Positions 55,072 to 63,816 of a stretch of 64,000 nucleotides of DNA are shown piece after piece; within the stretch, counting starts at the first letter, position 1, and every line of letters begins with the position of its first letter. The position numbers and the translations under genes were made by a program. The DNA lies in assembly GCA_016185205.1 (NCBI GenBank), contig JACPOA010000017.1:1-64000 (forward strand), in the 5' to 3' direction. This DNA is from Hyphomicrobiales bacterium. Its GTDB lineage: Bacteria; Pseudomonadota; Alphaproteobacteria; Rhizobiales; Xanthobacteraceae. The notes beneath the pieces were generated by a model. The model saw only the letters and a list, made by a program, of their open reading frames with translations. It did not search any database and was not told the origin of the DNA.

Positions 55072-55697
55072 CGGATTTCACTCAGTGCCATGCGAACCAG
55101 ATCGGCTGCGTTCTTGGCCCCCAGCTTTCCCATGATATGGGCGCGATGGACCTCGAACGTCCGCGTGCTGATCCTCATCTGGCGACCGCCTTCCTTGTTG
55201 GAGGCGCCGCCGGTGATCAGGGCAAGCGCCTCACGCTCGCGCGGTGTTAAGTGGTGTCGAACGGTATGAGACGGAACCAGCGATGGGCAGCCGTTGCCAT
55301 TCGTGTTGCTGCCCTGTGTCCAAGACTCGATCGCCTCGCGGCCGCGCGCGACCGCGGTTTCGGGGTCCGTCGGCGCTTCGAAGGTGTGGCCCAACCGCTT
55401 CATGATGTCGCAAACCCGCTCCGTTTCGCGCAGCGCCATTTCCACTATGTCTTGCATCGAATTTGGCATCGTTTCCGCGCCGGTAAAATGCTCGCCCCGC
55501 TCCTTGATTTCGTGCAGATAGAGCAGCAACGCGGTCAACGGCTCGTTGAGTTGATGCGCCATCGCGGCGCCTACTTCGTCGACCGCCCAAATTCGCGCCC
55601 GAGACACGAGATCGGTCTGGAGCCGATTGAAGTTTTGCGCGGCAAGATTATGCGCAGTGCGAGGCGCGATGTTGGAACGGGAATTGGTCTGCGTCAT
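55068..55697 (-). CDS. LuxR-type regulator with histidine-kinase-like dimerisation helix
   Basis: A 209-residue protein. Residues ~30-110 resemble the DHp helices of a FixL-type kinase, with AMAHQLNEPLTALLLYLHEI and a His at position 48 in the H-box place. No ATPase domain follows. Residues ~145-209 form a LuxR/FixJ helix-turn-helix (LTPREREALALITGGASNKE, RTFEVHRAHIMGKLGAKN). It could be a transcription factor whose DHp-like helices dimerise with, or accept phosphate from, the hybrid kinase next door. Overlaps both neighbours by four bases (ATGA, TTGA). Confidence 0.85.
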   Translation of the reverse strand: MTQTNSRSNIAPRTAHNLAAQNFNRLQTDLVSRARIWAVDEVGAAMAHQLNEPLTALLLYLHEIKERGEHFTGAETMPNSMQDIVEMALRETERVCDIMKRLGHTFEAPTDPETAVARGREAIESWTQGSNTNGNGCPSLVPSHTVRHHLTPREREALALITGGASNKEGGRQMRISTRTFEVHRAHIMGKLGAKNAADLVRMALSEIR

Positions 55698-56131
55698 CGT
55701 GTCGCTCCTTGATCGGCTTTTCCGGTTCCCGCAGGGCGATCAATGGAAAGTGCTGGGTCGAGACACGAGTTGATGGCCGCCATCAATTGCTGGGGCGCGA
55801 ACGGCTTGCGCAGACAAAAGGTTGCGCCGAGCTTGGCCGCCATCCCGAGGAAATCCGGAGCCGAGGCCATAGAATTGCGAAACTTGAAGCCGGACATGGC
55901 GACGATAGGCACCGTCGGCGCTCGTTCGCGAATGCCTTTGATGGTTTCGAGGCCATCCAGTCCTGGCATGAAGATATCGACTATCACCACGTCGAACTTG
56001 GATGATTCGAAAGCCTGAACGCCGGCCTGGGCATCTTGCGAAACCACCGAGTCGCAATCTTGGCGAGCCAGCATCATCTGAATTGCCGCGCCGACGGAAC
56101 GATCGTCGTCGATGACAAGAACGCGCGTCAT
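55694..56131 (-). CDS. Stand-alone response regulator (receiver only)
   Basis: A 145-residue protein starting MTRVLVIDDDRSVGAAIQMM at 56131; a longer frame from 56197 adds unrelated residues. The receiver is complete, with the acidic triad, Asp52 in VVIVDIFMPGLDG, the Ser of AMSGF and the Lys in CLRKPFAPQQL. No output domain is present, only a ~25-residue polar tail. It is the first gene of the regulatory operon, ending in ATGA with the LuxR gene. It probably acts as a phosphate sink or by protein contact. Confidence 0.88.
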   Translation of the reverse strand: MTRVLVIDDDRSVGAAIQMMLARQDCDSVVSQDAQAGVQAFESSKFDVVIVDIFMPGLDGLETIKGIRERAPTVPIVAMSGFKFRNSMASAPDFLGMAAKLGATFCLRKPFAPQQLMAAINSCLDPALSIDRPAGTGKADQGATR

Positions 56132-56462
56132 GGCAGGCTTATCCCGCCGTGGAAAATCGGTTCCACGGGGACAGCGCATGTCTTCGTCAAAATTCAATCT
56201 CTCAGGGGTCGGAATATCGGCACCTGTTCTCAGTGATTAAACCCATTACTACGTGAGATTGTATTCAGTATAATCTTCCACCGACAAATACTCTGTTCAA
56301 AATTGCACATTTTGAAAAAATTATGTGGAATCGTACGAAATACTTACGTATTGGCTGGTATTCGAATAGGTATTACGCAGTATTTACTGGAGGTATATTT
56401 GTAGATACTAATAGTGTTAGCCGCGCTGCGAGCGCTCATTTGCGCGAACGGGACGTCACGCG
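56132..56462. promoter_or_regulatory. AT-rich control region, right end of the polysaccharide island
   Basis: The region upstream of the minus operon holds ATTACTACGTGAG near 56246-56258, TACTTACGTA at 56341-56350 (the reverse complement of TACGTAAGTA seen at 43174-43183) and TATTACGCAGTA near 56371. It also has GTTCAAAATTGCAC at 56295-56308. The latter is part of a perfect inverted repeat, TTCAAAAT-TGCAC-ATTTTGAA (56296-56316), a likely dimer-binding operator. The base composition contrasts strongly with neighbouring genes, matching the left control region at 43.1-43.3 kb. Confidence 0.6.
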
Positions 56463-56726
56463 ATGCGATTATTGATCGCTGTCGAACTGACTGGTCGTTG
56501 CAGCAGCGAGCCGTTGGCGGCGACCCTGAACAATCGGCCTGACGCCCCTCTCCCGACAGTCACGCATCCGCCGGCAACGCTCGTTGCCCAGCTGCTGGAA
56601 TCTTATCTGCGGCTTCCGCAGACCCGCGCGCAAAGACACTGCACGCAAGGGGAGATGAGCGGCGGCTACGCCGCCACGGTATCCCTGTCGTTGCCAAAAA
56701 GGCCGACACTGGACCGATCAGTATGA
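56463..56726 (+). CDS. Small hypothetical protein, 87 residues
   Basis: The frame starts MRLLIAVELTGRCSSEPLAA and has a central segment LVAQLLESYLRLPQTRAQRH followed by GYAATVSLSLP. Short proteins with an LPQTRxxRR segment followed by a YxxT stretch occur widely as unnamed frames in Bradyrhizobium-type genomes. No function is known, and there is no strong ribosome binding site. Confidence 0.4.
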   Translation: MRLLIAVELTGRCSSEPLAATLNNRPDAPLPTVTHPPATLVAQLLESYLRLPQTRAQRHCTQGEMSGGYAATVSLSLPKRPTLDRSV

Positions 56727-57276
56727 CAAGCTGCGCGCGGGGAAGCTATCGCGTTCGACCAAGTTCTCGACAGAGCTGACTCGGTTTGTCTAAACCGATA
56801 TCCCCATTTGGAGATTCAATACCCTCCCGCAGTACCACCAGGATGTCGGCTCCTGATGATACGTCTCTGTCGCTTTTCGGACGGCAACATCGCAACACGA
56901 CAGGCGTGGAAGCAGACTTAACTCGAACCCTCCTTTGGGCCATTTATGACCCATATAAATACATGATAGTCGCAACACCAATTTCGGAATGGTTGTTACG
57001 GAGCAGGGGGCAACTGAGGCTGGCAACGTTTTTTTGATCTACATCAACAACTTTTTGTTGTATTATTTTTATTGTTATTTATTCGAGCGAGTCGCCCAAA
57101 AGCCGCTGATATGCAGCTTCGCAATTCAGACTGACGGGTGCAGCGCGATTCCAAAGTCCTGCACCGGTTCATGGCCGATAGCGGTTCCGGCTGCGAGTGA
57201 GCAATTTGGAATAGAATTGGTTCCGACGCCCGCTTTTGGTCTGAGCCCGCTAGTCACTGGGACGGGAGGGCCTGCT
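56727..57276. other. Non-coding region upstream of the Crp/Fnr gene
   Basis: About 550 bases of reduced GC. Frames crossing it lack binding sites and family resemblance; the frame that enters the Crp/Fnr gene from 56989 reads an implausible Tyr/Phe-rich stretch. The one recognised element is the FNR/FixK-type box at 57034-57047. Confidence 0.5.
57034..57047. promoter_or_regulatory. Perfect FNR/FixK-type box
   Basis: TTGATCTACATCAA is a perfect TTGAT-N4-ATCAA dyad, the consensus site for FNR, Anr and FixK proteins. It lies about 230 bases upstream of the Crp/Fnr-family gene, so that gene probably has a long leader and oxygen-linked control. The box could also serve a divergent transcript. Confidence 0.75.
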
Positions 57277-57951
57277 GTGGAACATAAAGAGAAAAAGCTG
57301 CCGTTCGACCCCAAAGCGTTTCTCTCGAAAGTGAACGGGGGACGAACCATATCCAATTACCAGAAAAATCAAGTTATTTATCGGCAGGACGAACCTGCGG
57401 ATTCGGTTTTTTATATTCAGACAGGCAAAGCCAAGGTCACCGTGCTCTCCGAGCAGGGCAAGGAAGCGGTGGTTGCCGTTTTGGGAGCCGGCGATTTCTT
57501 CGGCGAAGGATGCCTGAGCGGACAGGCTCTGCGATTGGCAACAGTGATAGCTCTGACGGAATGTTCGATCACGCGAATAACAAAGGCAGAGATTATCAGC
57601 GTAATTCACGAAGAGCCGGCGTTCGCAGAGTTGTTTATCTCGCACCTCTTGGCCCGCAACAGCCGTGTCGAGGAGGATATGGTCGATCAATTGTTCAACT
57701 CAAGCGAAAAACGCCTGGCACGGACTCTTCTGCTTCTTGCTAATTTTGGGAAGGAAGGCGACCCCGAACCGGTCCTGGCGAAAATCAGCCAAGAGACACT
57801 CGCGGAAATGATTGGTACGACGCGATCTCGCGTCAACTTTTTCATGAACAAATTTCGCGAATTGGGTCTTATTGATTACAACGGCCACATTGAGGTCCAT
57901 AGGTCCTTGTTGAACTTGGTTCTGCATGAGAGGCCGGAGATCAAAACTTGA
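57277..57951 (+). CDS. Crp/Fnr-family transcriptional regulator
   Basis: A 224-residue protein. The cyclic-nucleotide-type beta-roll spans ~20-135 (IYRQDEPADSVFYIQTGKAK, VVAVLGAGDFFGEGCLSG), the dimer helix ~135-165, and a winged helix ~170-224 (LAKISQETLAEMIGTTRSRV, FFMNKFRELGLIDYNGHIEV). There is no N-terminal cysteine cluster, so it is not an oxygen-sensing FNR. The recognition helix TTRSRVNFF differs from the E-xxS-R pattern of Crp/FixK, so its target site probably differs too. The start is GTG at 57277 with GGGAGGG upstream. A perfect FNR/FixK box upstream suggests placement below FixK in a cascade. Confidence 0.9.
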   Translation: MEHKEKKLPFDPKAFLSKVNGGRTISNYQKNQVIYRQDEPADSVFYIQTGKAKVTVLSEQGKEAVVAVLGAGDFFGEGCLSGQALRLATVIALTECSITRITKAEIISVIHEEPAFAELFISHLLARNSRVEEDMVDQLFNSSEKRLARTLLLLANFGKEGDPEPVLAKISQETLAEMIGTTRSRVNFFMNKFRELGLIDYNGHIEVHRSLLNLVLHERPEIKT

Positions 57952-58268
57952 GCGGAGCAGCTCCGATATCTGGCTTTGATCGCTATGCGGCGAGTGACCT
58001 GACTTAGTTCGCGTAATTTTTTAATATATTTGCCGCGCCGACTATCATGAACCGCCGACGAATGTCCGCTTTAGAGGTATTGCAGGCATCCATTTAACGA
58101 TTGGACCGACTGCATTTGGCGGATTGAATCTGGAACGTTAATTCCTTCGGAATAGTTTGCTGCCGTCCTTTGCAGCGGTCAGTCGGATTGGCCTTTGCCT
58201 ACAAAGTGCAGCGCGTTTGCAGCGTGCTCTGTCATCAGACAAATATTGGCCTGTCGCATGGAATCATC
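57952..58268. other. Intergenic region without a supported gene
   Basis: About 317 bases between the Crp/Fnr gene and the imuB remnant. The first part is AT-rich. No imuA remnant and no LexA-type GTTC-N7-GTTC element were recognised in front of imuB. Confidence 0.4.
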
Positions 58269-58826
58269 ATGAACGCGCCTTCTCGGCGTTATCTCTCGGT
58301 GTGGCTGAAGCGGCTTTCGACCGATCGGATCGAGCGCCGCTCGACCGCACCGGCTGATACGCCGCTCGTCATCGTCGAGCCGGTGAAGTCGGCGTTGCGC
58401 ATCTGCGCGTTTAACGATGCCGCGGCTGCGCTCGGTTTGAAAATGTGGATGCCGCTCGCCGATGCGCGGGCGATGCATCCTTCGGTGCAGGTGGAAAATG
58501 CGGACCCGCAAAGCGATCGTGCTTTGCTTGAGGCGGTAGCGGACTGGTGCGACCGCTATACGCCGCTTGTCGGCCTCGATCCGCCGGACGGATTGATTCT
58601 CGATGTCAGCGGCTGCGCGCACCTTTTTGGCGGAGAGCGAGCGCTCGGCGATGATATTCTCCGCCGACTTGCCCGGCAGGGCCTGCAAGCGGAAATCGGT
58701 CTTGCCGATACGGTCGGCCGCATCAAGCGCCTGTTCATCGAACGGCTCGTCACCGTCGCGGACGAATGTGATCCCGGCTTCGGTTATGACATGGTGCGGC
58801 TATCGGCGCTGGTGTGCGAACGGCTC
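58269..58826 (+). pseudogene. imuB: ImuB (Y-family polymerase-like) remnant, deleted internally and at the 3' end
   Basis: The frame starts MNAPSRRYLSVWLKRLSTDR and follows ImuB through LRICAFNDAAAALGLKMWMP, ADARAMHPSVQV, ADWCDRYTPLVGLDPPDGLI and LDVSGCAHLFGGERALGDDI to GLADTVG. It then jumps in frame to IKRLFIERLVTVADECDPGF and GYDMVRLSALVCERL, which in intact ImuB lies some 200 residues further on. After this the similarity ends at the junction with a dehydrogenase on the other strand. ImuB normally works with ImuA and DnaE2 in SOS mutagenesis. With the core missing, this copy cannot function. Confidence 0.85.
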
Positions 58827-59603
58827 GGCATCGAAGACGTCAAGGCCGGCGCCGGCAATTCGGCCGTTGGCGAGCGCTGCGCAGAGTGCGGGCTCATCGA
58901 CGATCGGGCCGCGTGCGGTGTTGATCAAGTAAGCCGTCGGTTTCATGAGTCCCAGGCGCCTGGCATCGATGAGCCCGCGCGACTCGGGGCTCAGCGTCGC
59001 GTGCACCGAAACGATGTCCGAAGAACTCAGAAGATCGTCGAGCTCGCGGCTCTCGGTGCCGGCCAACGCCGCCGCCTCCTGGGTCAATCGCGGTCCCCAG
59101 GCGAGCACATTCATCTCGAACGCCCTGGCAATCTTGGCGACATGCCGGCCGACGTGCCCCAAACCAACGATACCGAGCGTCTTGCCGCGCAGGACTTGGG
59201 TCATGGGCGTCGGCCATCCGCCGAGCTTGACCTCACGATCCAGCGCCGGGATCTGGCGCATCACGGCGATCATCAATCCGATCGCGAGCTCGGCCGCGCT
59301 CGTGCAGAAGCCGCCCGTCGCCTTGGCAACGATGATTTTCCGCTCCTCGGCCGCGGCCAGATCGATGTGGTACACATGGTTGCCCGTTTGCGCGATGATG
59401 CGCAGATCGGGCAGTTGCTCCAGCAGCGCGCGGGTAAACCGCGTTCTTTCGCGATTCGCCACCAGCGCGTCGAAGCCCCGCAGCACGGAAGGGTCGCCGA
59501 AGGGTTGCGTGAAAATTCTCACCTCGGCGCGGTCGCGCAATCGGCGAACACCGGCCGTCCCATCGTAGGCGCGGTGAGTATCGTCAAGAATTGCGACACG
59601 CAT
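58800..59603 (-). pseudogene. D-2-hydroxyacid dehydrogenase, 3'-truncated
   Basis: A 267-residue product starting MRVAILDDTHRAYDG at 59603. The NAD-binding motif GKTLGIVGLGHVGRHVAKIA, the catalytic Arg region NTARGPIVDEPAL and the Glu region AGLDVFDAEP are all present. The chain then ends in FAHQRR, read from imuB sequence. About 40-45 C-terminal residues are missing, including the catalytic His of the TPHxG motif. It is therefore likely inactive, though still transcribable. It is divergent from the monooxygenase gene. Confidence 0.82.
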
Positions 59604-59690
59604 ATGTGAAATGATCCCCTTGGCGCCGGCCATCACGTCGGTACGAAAATTTGTCAGGCTCGGCGAAGATTAGTCAAATGCTCGGGGCTT

Positions 59691-59717
59691 AAATAGTGCA
59701 TGGTTGTGAAATAGTGC
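59691..59717. promoter_or_regulatory. Direct repeat AAATAGTGC in the monooxygenase promoter region
   Basis: AAATAGTGC occurs at 59691-59699 and at 59709-59717, 18 bases apart start to start, 47-73 bases before the monooxygenase start. Tandem repeats at this spacing could be binding sites for a regulator or lie around the promoter. No regulator gene for this operon is in the window. Confidence 0.35.
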
Positions 59718-59763
59718 GACTTGCGACATTCTGCCTGCGCATTTTTGATGAAGGGAGCCGACG

Positions 59764-62055
59764 ATGCGCGCCGTATGCCTTGGGGGCGGTCCGGCCGGAC
59801 TCTATTTCGCGATTTCCCTGAAACGGCGCGATCCCGCACACGATGTGGTTGTGGTTGAGCGCAACCGACCGGACGATACCTTCGGCTGGGGCGTCGTGCT
59901 GTCCGACGAGACGCTCGGCAACCTCAACGCCAATGACCCGGAGAGCGCGGAGCTTATTCGCAAAGATTTCGTCTATTGGGACGACATCGCGGTGCATTAC
60001 CGGAATACGGTCGTCACCTCGACCGGCCACGGCTTTTGCGGCATCGGACGCAAACGGCTGCTGAATATCCTGCAGGATCGCGCCCGCGCACTCGGCGTCG
60101 ATCTGCAATTCGAAACCGAAGCGAACGACCTCGAGGCCTATCGGGACTTCGATCTGATCGTCGGCGCCGACGGCGTGAATTCGCGCGTACGCGCGCGACA
60201 TGCCGATCATTTCAAGCCAGACATCGATGTGCGCGCTTGCAAATATGTCTGGCTTGGCACGCATCAGAAGTTCGACGACGCGTTCACCTTTATTTTCGAG
60301 GAAACCGAGCATGGCTGGATCTGGGTGCATGCCTACCAGTTCGATGCCGACACCGCGACCTTCATCGTCGAATGTTCGGAGGCGACCTGGCGCCGCGCCG
60401 GCTTCGACCGCATGGGCATCGATGAGACCATCGCCGCTTGCGAAAGGATATTCGCGCGCAATCTGGGCGGACACAAATTGATGTCCAATGCGCGTCACTT
60501 GCGCGGCTCGGCGTGGCTCAATTTCAATCGCGTGCTGTGCGAGCGCTGGAGCTACCGCAACATCGTGCTGTTGGGCGACGCCGCCGCCACCGCGCATTTC
60601 TCGGTGGGCTCCGGATCGAAGCTGGCGATGGAGAGCGCCATCGCGCTCGCGGAATATCTGCACACCGAATCGTCCATGGAAGCCGCATTCAGGCGCTATG
60701 AGGACGAGCGCAGGCTGGAAGTATTGCGGCTGCAGAACGCGGCGCGCAATTCGACCGAATGGTTCGAGGACGTGGAGCGCTATCTCCACCTCGATCCGGT
60801 CCAGCTTAATTATTCGCTGCTCACCCGCTCGCAGCGCATAAGCCATGAAAATCTGCGGCAACGCGACAGCGCCTGGCTTGCCGATGCCGAGTTGTGGTTC
60901 GAGAAAAACGCCACGGGGCGGGCGCCGCAAGCCAATCACGCGCCGATGTTCGTGCCGTTCCGCGTGCGCGGCGTCGAGCTGAAAAATCGTGTCGTGGTTT
61001 CGCCGATGGCGCAATACCGCGCGGTCGACGGCAATCCGACCGACTGGCATTTTGTGCATTATGCGGAACGTGCAAAAGGTGGCGCCGGGCTGGTTTTCAC
61101 CGAGATGACCTGCGTGTCGCCGGAGGGGCGCATCACGCCCGGCTGTACCGGCCTCTATCGCGACGAGCATGAGACGGTGTGGAAGCGTATCGTGGATTTT
61201 GTCCATGCCGAGACCGACGCAAAAATCGCCATCCAGCTTGGCCATTCCGGCGCCAAAGGTTCGACCCAATTGGGCTGGGAGACGATGGATGCGCCGCTCG
61301 CCGCCGGCAATTGGGACATCATGGCCCCGTCAGCCGTGCCTTGGAGCCCCGCTAATCAACTGCCGCGCGCCATGACCCGCGCCGATATGGACAAGGTTCG
61401 TGATGAATACGTACGTGCCGTTCAAATGGCCGTGCGCGCCGGCTTCGATTGGCTGGAGCTGCATTACGCCCACGGCTATTTGATGTCGTCCTTCATGACG
61501 CCGCTGACGAACAGACGCACCGACAGTTACGGCGGCAGTCTTGAGAACCGCATGCGGTTCCCGCTCGAAGTGTTTCATGCGGTGCGCGCGGCCTGGCCGA
61601 TGGACAAACCGATATCGGTGCGTATTTCCGCGCACGACTGGGTTGGGCCGGACGGGATTACGCCGCAAGACGCTGTGGCCATTTCGCGCATGCTGAGTGA
61701 GGCCGGCGTCGATCTCATCGATGTTTCGGCCGGGCAAACCTCGACGCGCGCCAAACCGGTTTATGGCCGCATGTTTCAGACCCCATTTTCGGATCGCATC
61801 CGCAACGAGGCGCGGGTCGCCACCATGGCGGTCGGAAACATCTACGAGCCCGACCACGTCAACTCCATTCTGATGGCGGGGCGGGCGGATCTCGTATGTT
61901 TGGCGCGCCCGCATCTGGCGAATCCCTATTGGACGCTGCATGCCGCCGCCGATCTCGGCCACGTGGGGGTGACCTGGCCGAAGCCCTATCTCGCCGGCCG
62001 CGACCAATTGTACCGGCTCAAGGCGCACACCGAAGTCATGACGGGGAAAGTGTGA
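59764..62055 (+). CDS. Fused aryl-CoA monooxygenase/reductase (anthraniloyl-CoA or salicylyl-CoA type)
   Basis: A 763-residue bifunctional flavoenzyme. The N-terminal FAD monooxygenase (~1-370) has [36 protein letters not shown] (DG motif) and [20 protein letters not shown] (GD motif). The C-terminal old-yellow-enzyme domain (~395-755) has [30 protein letters not shown] and [20 protein letters not shown]. This fusion is known for 2-aminobenzoyl-CoA monooxygenase/reductase and for salicylyl-CoA 5-hydroxylase. The first domain hydroxylates the ring of the CoA thioester, the second reduces the product. A matching aryl-CoA ligase follows 45 bases downstream. Start preceded by AAGGGAG. Confidence 0.92.
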   Translation: MRAVCLGGGPAGLYFAISLKRRDPAHDVVVVERNRPDDTFGWGVVLSDETLGNLNANDPESAELIRKDFVYWDDIAVHYRNTVVTSTGHGFCGIGRKRLLNILQDRARALGVDLQFETEANDLEAYRDFDLIVGADGVNSRVRARHADHFKPDIDVRACKYVWLGTHQKFDDAFTFIFEETEHGWIWVHAYQFDADTATFIVECSEATWRRAGFDRMGIDETIAACERIFARNLGGHKLMSNARHLRGSAWLNFNRVLCERWSYRNIVLLGDAAATAHFSVGSGSKLAMESAIALAEYLHTESSMEAAFRRYEDERRLEVLRLQNAARNSTEWFEDVERYLHLDPVQLNYSLLTRSQRISHENLRQRDSAWLADAELWFEKNATGRAPQANHAPMFVPFRVRGVELKNRVVVSPMAQYRAVDGNPTDWHFVHYAERAKGGAGLVFTEMTCVSPEGRITPGCTGLYRDEHETVWKRIVDFVHAETDAKIAIQLGHSGAKGSTQLGWETMDAPLAAGNWDIMAPSAVPWSPANQLPRAMTRADMDKVRDEYVRAVQMAVRAGFDWLELHYAHGYLMSSFMTPLTNRRTDSYGGSLENRMRFPLEVFHAVRAAWPMDKPISVRISAHDWVGPDGITPQDAVAISRMLSEAGVDLIDVSAGQTSTRAKPVYGRMFQTPFSDRIRNEARVATMAVGNIYEPDHVNSILMAGRADLVCLARPHLANPYWTLHAAADLGHVGVTWPKPYLAGRDQLYRLKAHTEVMTGKV

Positions 62056-62100
62056 TGCGCGCGCTCTCCGGCCGGCATGGCGCTGCAGTCAGGTGCTGAC

Positions 62101-63753
62101 ATGAATACAGTGACCAAGAAAATTCCACAGCTCGGCGCGTCCGCGCATGTCGATACGTTCACGCGCGACAATCTTCCGCCGTTCGATCAGTGGCCCGACC
62201 TCGTTCTCGACCGGCCCGAATTCCAGTATCCGGAACGCCTCAACATCGCGGTCGAGTTGACGGATCGCAACGTGGAGAAAGGCTTCGGCGATCGCGTGGC
62301 GCTGATCGGCAATGGACGGCGGCGCACTTATAAGGAATTGACCGATTGGTCGAACCGGCTGGCGCATGCGCTGGTCGAAAACTACGGAGTCAAGCCGGGA
62401 AACCGGGTGTTGATCCGCTCCGGCAACAACCCGGCGCTGGTCGCGGCCTGGCTGGCCGCCACCAAGGCCGGCGCGGTGGTGGTCAATACCATGCCGATGC
62501 TGCGCGCCGGTGAACTCGGCAAGATCATCGACAAAGCCGAGGTCTCGCTCGCGCTCACCGACAGCCGCATCGCCGATGAGCTGGTCGCCGCCGCGAAAAA
62601 CAGCCGCTTTCTCAAGAAGGTCGTAGGCTTCGACGGCACGTCCAATCACGACGCCGAACTCGATCGCATCGCGCTCGACAAGCCGGTGAAATTCGACGCG
62701 GTGAAGACCGGCCGCGATGACGTGGCGTTGCTCGGCTTCACCTCCGGCACGACCGGCGAGCCGAAGGCCACGATGCATTTCCATCGCGATCTGCTCATCA
62801 TCGCGGATGGCTACGCCCGGGAAGTGCTGAAGGTGACGCCCGACGACGTGTTTGTCGGCTCGCCTCCGCTGGCATTCACGTTCGGCCTTGGCGGGCTTGC
62901 GATTTTTCCATTGCGCTTTGGCGCCACCGCGACGCTGCTGGAAAATGCATCGCCGGCCAATATGATCGAGATTATTGAAACCTATAAGGCCACGATCTGC
63001 TTCACCGCGCCGACCGCCTATCGCGTCATGATGGCGGCCATGGACAAGGGAGCGGATCTTTCGTCGCTGCGCATTGCGGTGTCCGCCGGGGAGACGCTGC
63101 CGCCGCCGGTGTTCGCTGAATGGACGAGCAAGACCGGCAAGCCGATCCTCGATGGCATCGGCACCACCGAACTGCTGCACATCTTCATTACCAACCGGAT
63201 CGGCGATGCCACCGCCGGCGCGACCGGGAGACCCGTGAGCGGCTACCAAGCCAGGATTGTCGATGAGGACATGAAGGAGGTCGCGCCGGGCACGGTCGGG
63301 CGGCTTGCGGTGCGCGGGCCGACCGGCTGCCGCTATCTCGCCGACGCACGGCAGACATCCTATGTGCGCGACGGCTGGAACCTCACGGGCGACGCATTCC
63401 TGTGCGATACGCAAGGCCGTTTTTATTTTGCCGCCCGCGCCGACGATATGATCGTGTCGGCCGGCTACAACATCGCGGGCCCGGAGGTCGAGGCGGCGCT
63501 GCTCCAGCATGCCGATGTGGCCGAATGCGCGGTGGTCGGTGCCCCCGACACCGAACGCGGGCAGATTGTGGCAGCTTATGTCGTGCTCAAATCCGGCGTC
63601 AGCGGCGACGCGCTTTGCGTCAAGCGACTGCAAGATCACGTGAAGGCCGCGATCGCGCCGTATAAATATCCGCGCGCGGTCAGCTTTGTCGACGCATTGC
63701 CGAAGACCCAGACCGGTAAAATCCAGCGATTCAAACTGCGACAGCAATCGTGA
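62101..63753 (+). CDS. Aryl-CoA ligase (benzoate/2-aminobenzoate-CoA ligase family)
   Basis: A 550-residue acyl-adenylate enzyme. The P-loop is LGFTSGTTGEPKATMHFHRD near 216-235, the A5/A8-type motifs are LDGIGTTELLHIFI and YVRDGWNLTGDAF, and the catalytic Lys is in PKTQTGKIQRFKL at the C-terminus. It should activate anthranilate, salicylate or benzoate with ATP and CoA to feed the monooxygenase/reductase upstream. The start MNTVTKKIPQLGASA at 62101 has AGGTG upstream; a start at 62077 is less likely. Confidence 0.9.
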   Translation: MNTVTKKIPQLGASAHVDTFTRDNLPPFDQWPDLVLDRPEFQYPERLNIAVELTDRNVEKGFGDRVALIGNGRRRTYKELTDWSNRLAHALVENYGVKPGNRVLIRSGNNPALVAAWLAATKAGAVVVNTMPMLRAGELGKIIDKAEVSLALTDSRIADELVAAAKNSRFLKKVVGFDGTSNHDAELDRIALDKPVKFDAVKTGRDDVALLGFTSGTTGEPKATMHFHRDLLIIADGYAREVLKVTPDDVFVGSPPLAFTFGLGGLAIFPLRFGATATLLENASPANMIEIIETYKATICFTAPTAYRVMMAAMDKGADLSSLRIAVSAGETLPPPVFAEWTSKTGKPILDGIGTTELLHIFITNRIGDATAGATGRPVSGYQARIVDEDMKEVAPGTVGRLAVRGPTGCRYLADARQTSYVRDGWNLTGDAFLCDTQGRFYFAARADDMIVSAGYNIAGPEVEAALLQHADVAECAVVGAPDTERGQIVAAYVVLKSGVSGDALCVKRLQDHVKAAIAPYKYPRAVSFVDALPKTQTGKIQRFKLRQQS

Positions 63754-63755
63754 AA

Positions 63756-63775
63756 TCGTGCTGCCATCAGCACGA
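63756..63775 (+). terminator. Intercistronic hairpin after the CoA ligase gene
   Basis: TCGTGCTG, loop CCAT, CAGCACGA form a perfect 8-bp stem three bases after the ligase stop. No T-tract follows, so it is more likely an mRNA-processing or pausing element between ligase and binding-protein genes. Confidence 0.5.
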
Positions 63776-63816
63776 GTAGCGCAACTTCATAAGCGGCAAG
63801 CGTAAAGGACAAATAA

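Noticed and set aside
59689-61269. A 526-codon minus-strand frame opposite the monooxygenase
   Set aside because: It is a GC-rich shadow of a well-defined gene, with His/Arg/Ala-biased composition and no motif.
62089-63747. A 552-codon minus-strand frame opposite the CoA ligase
   Set aside because: The plus frame has all acyl-adenylate motifs; the antisense frame is a composition artefact.
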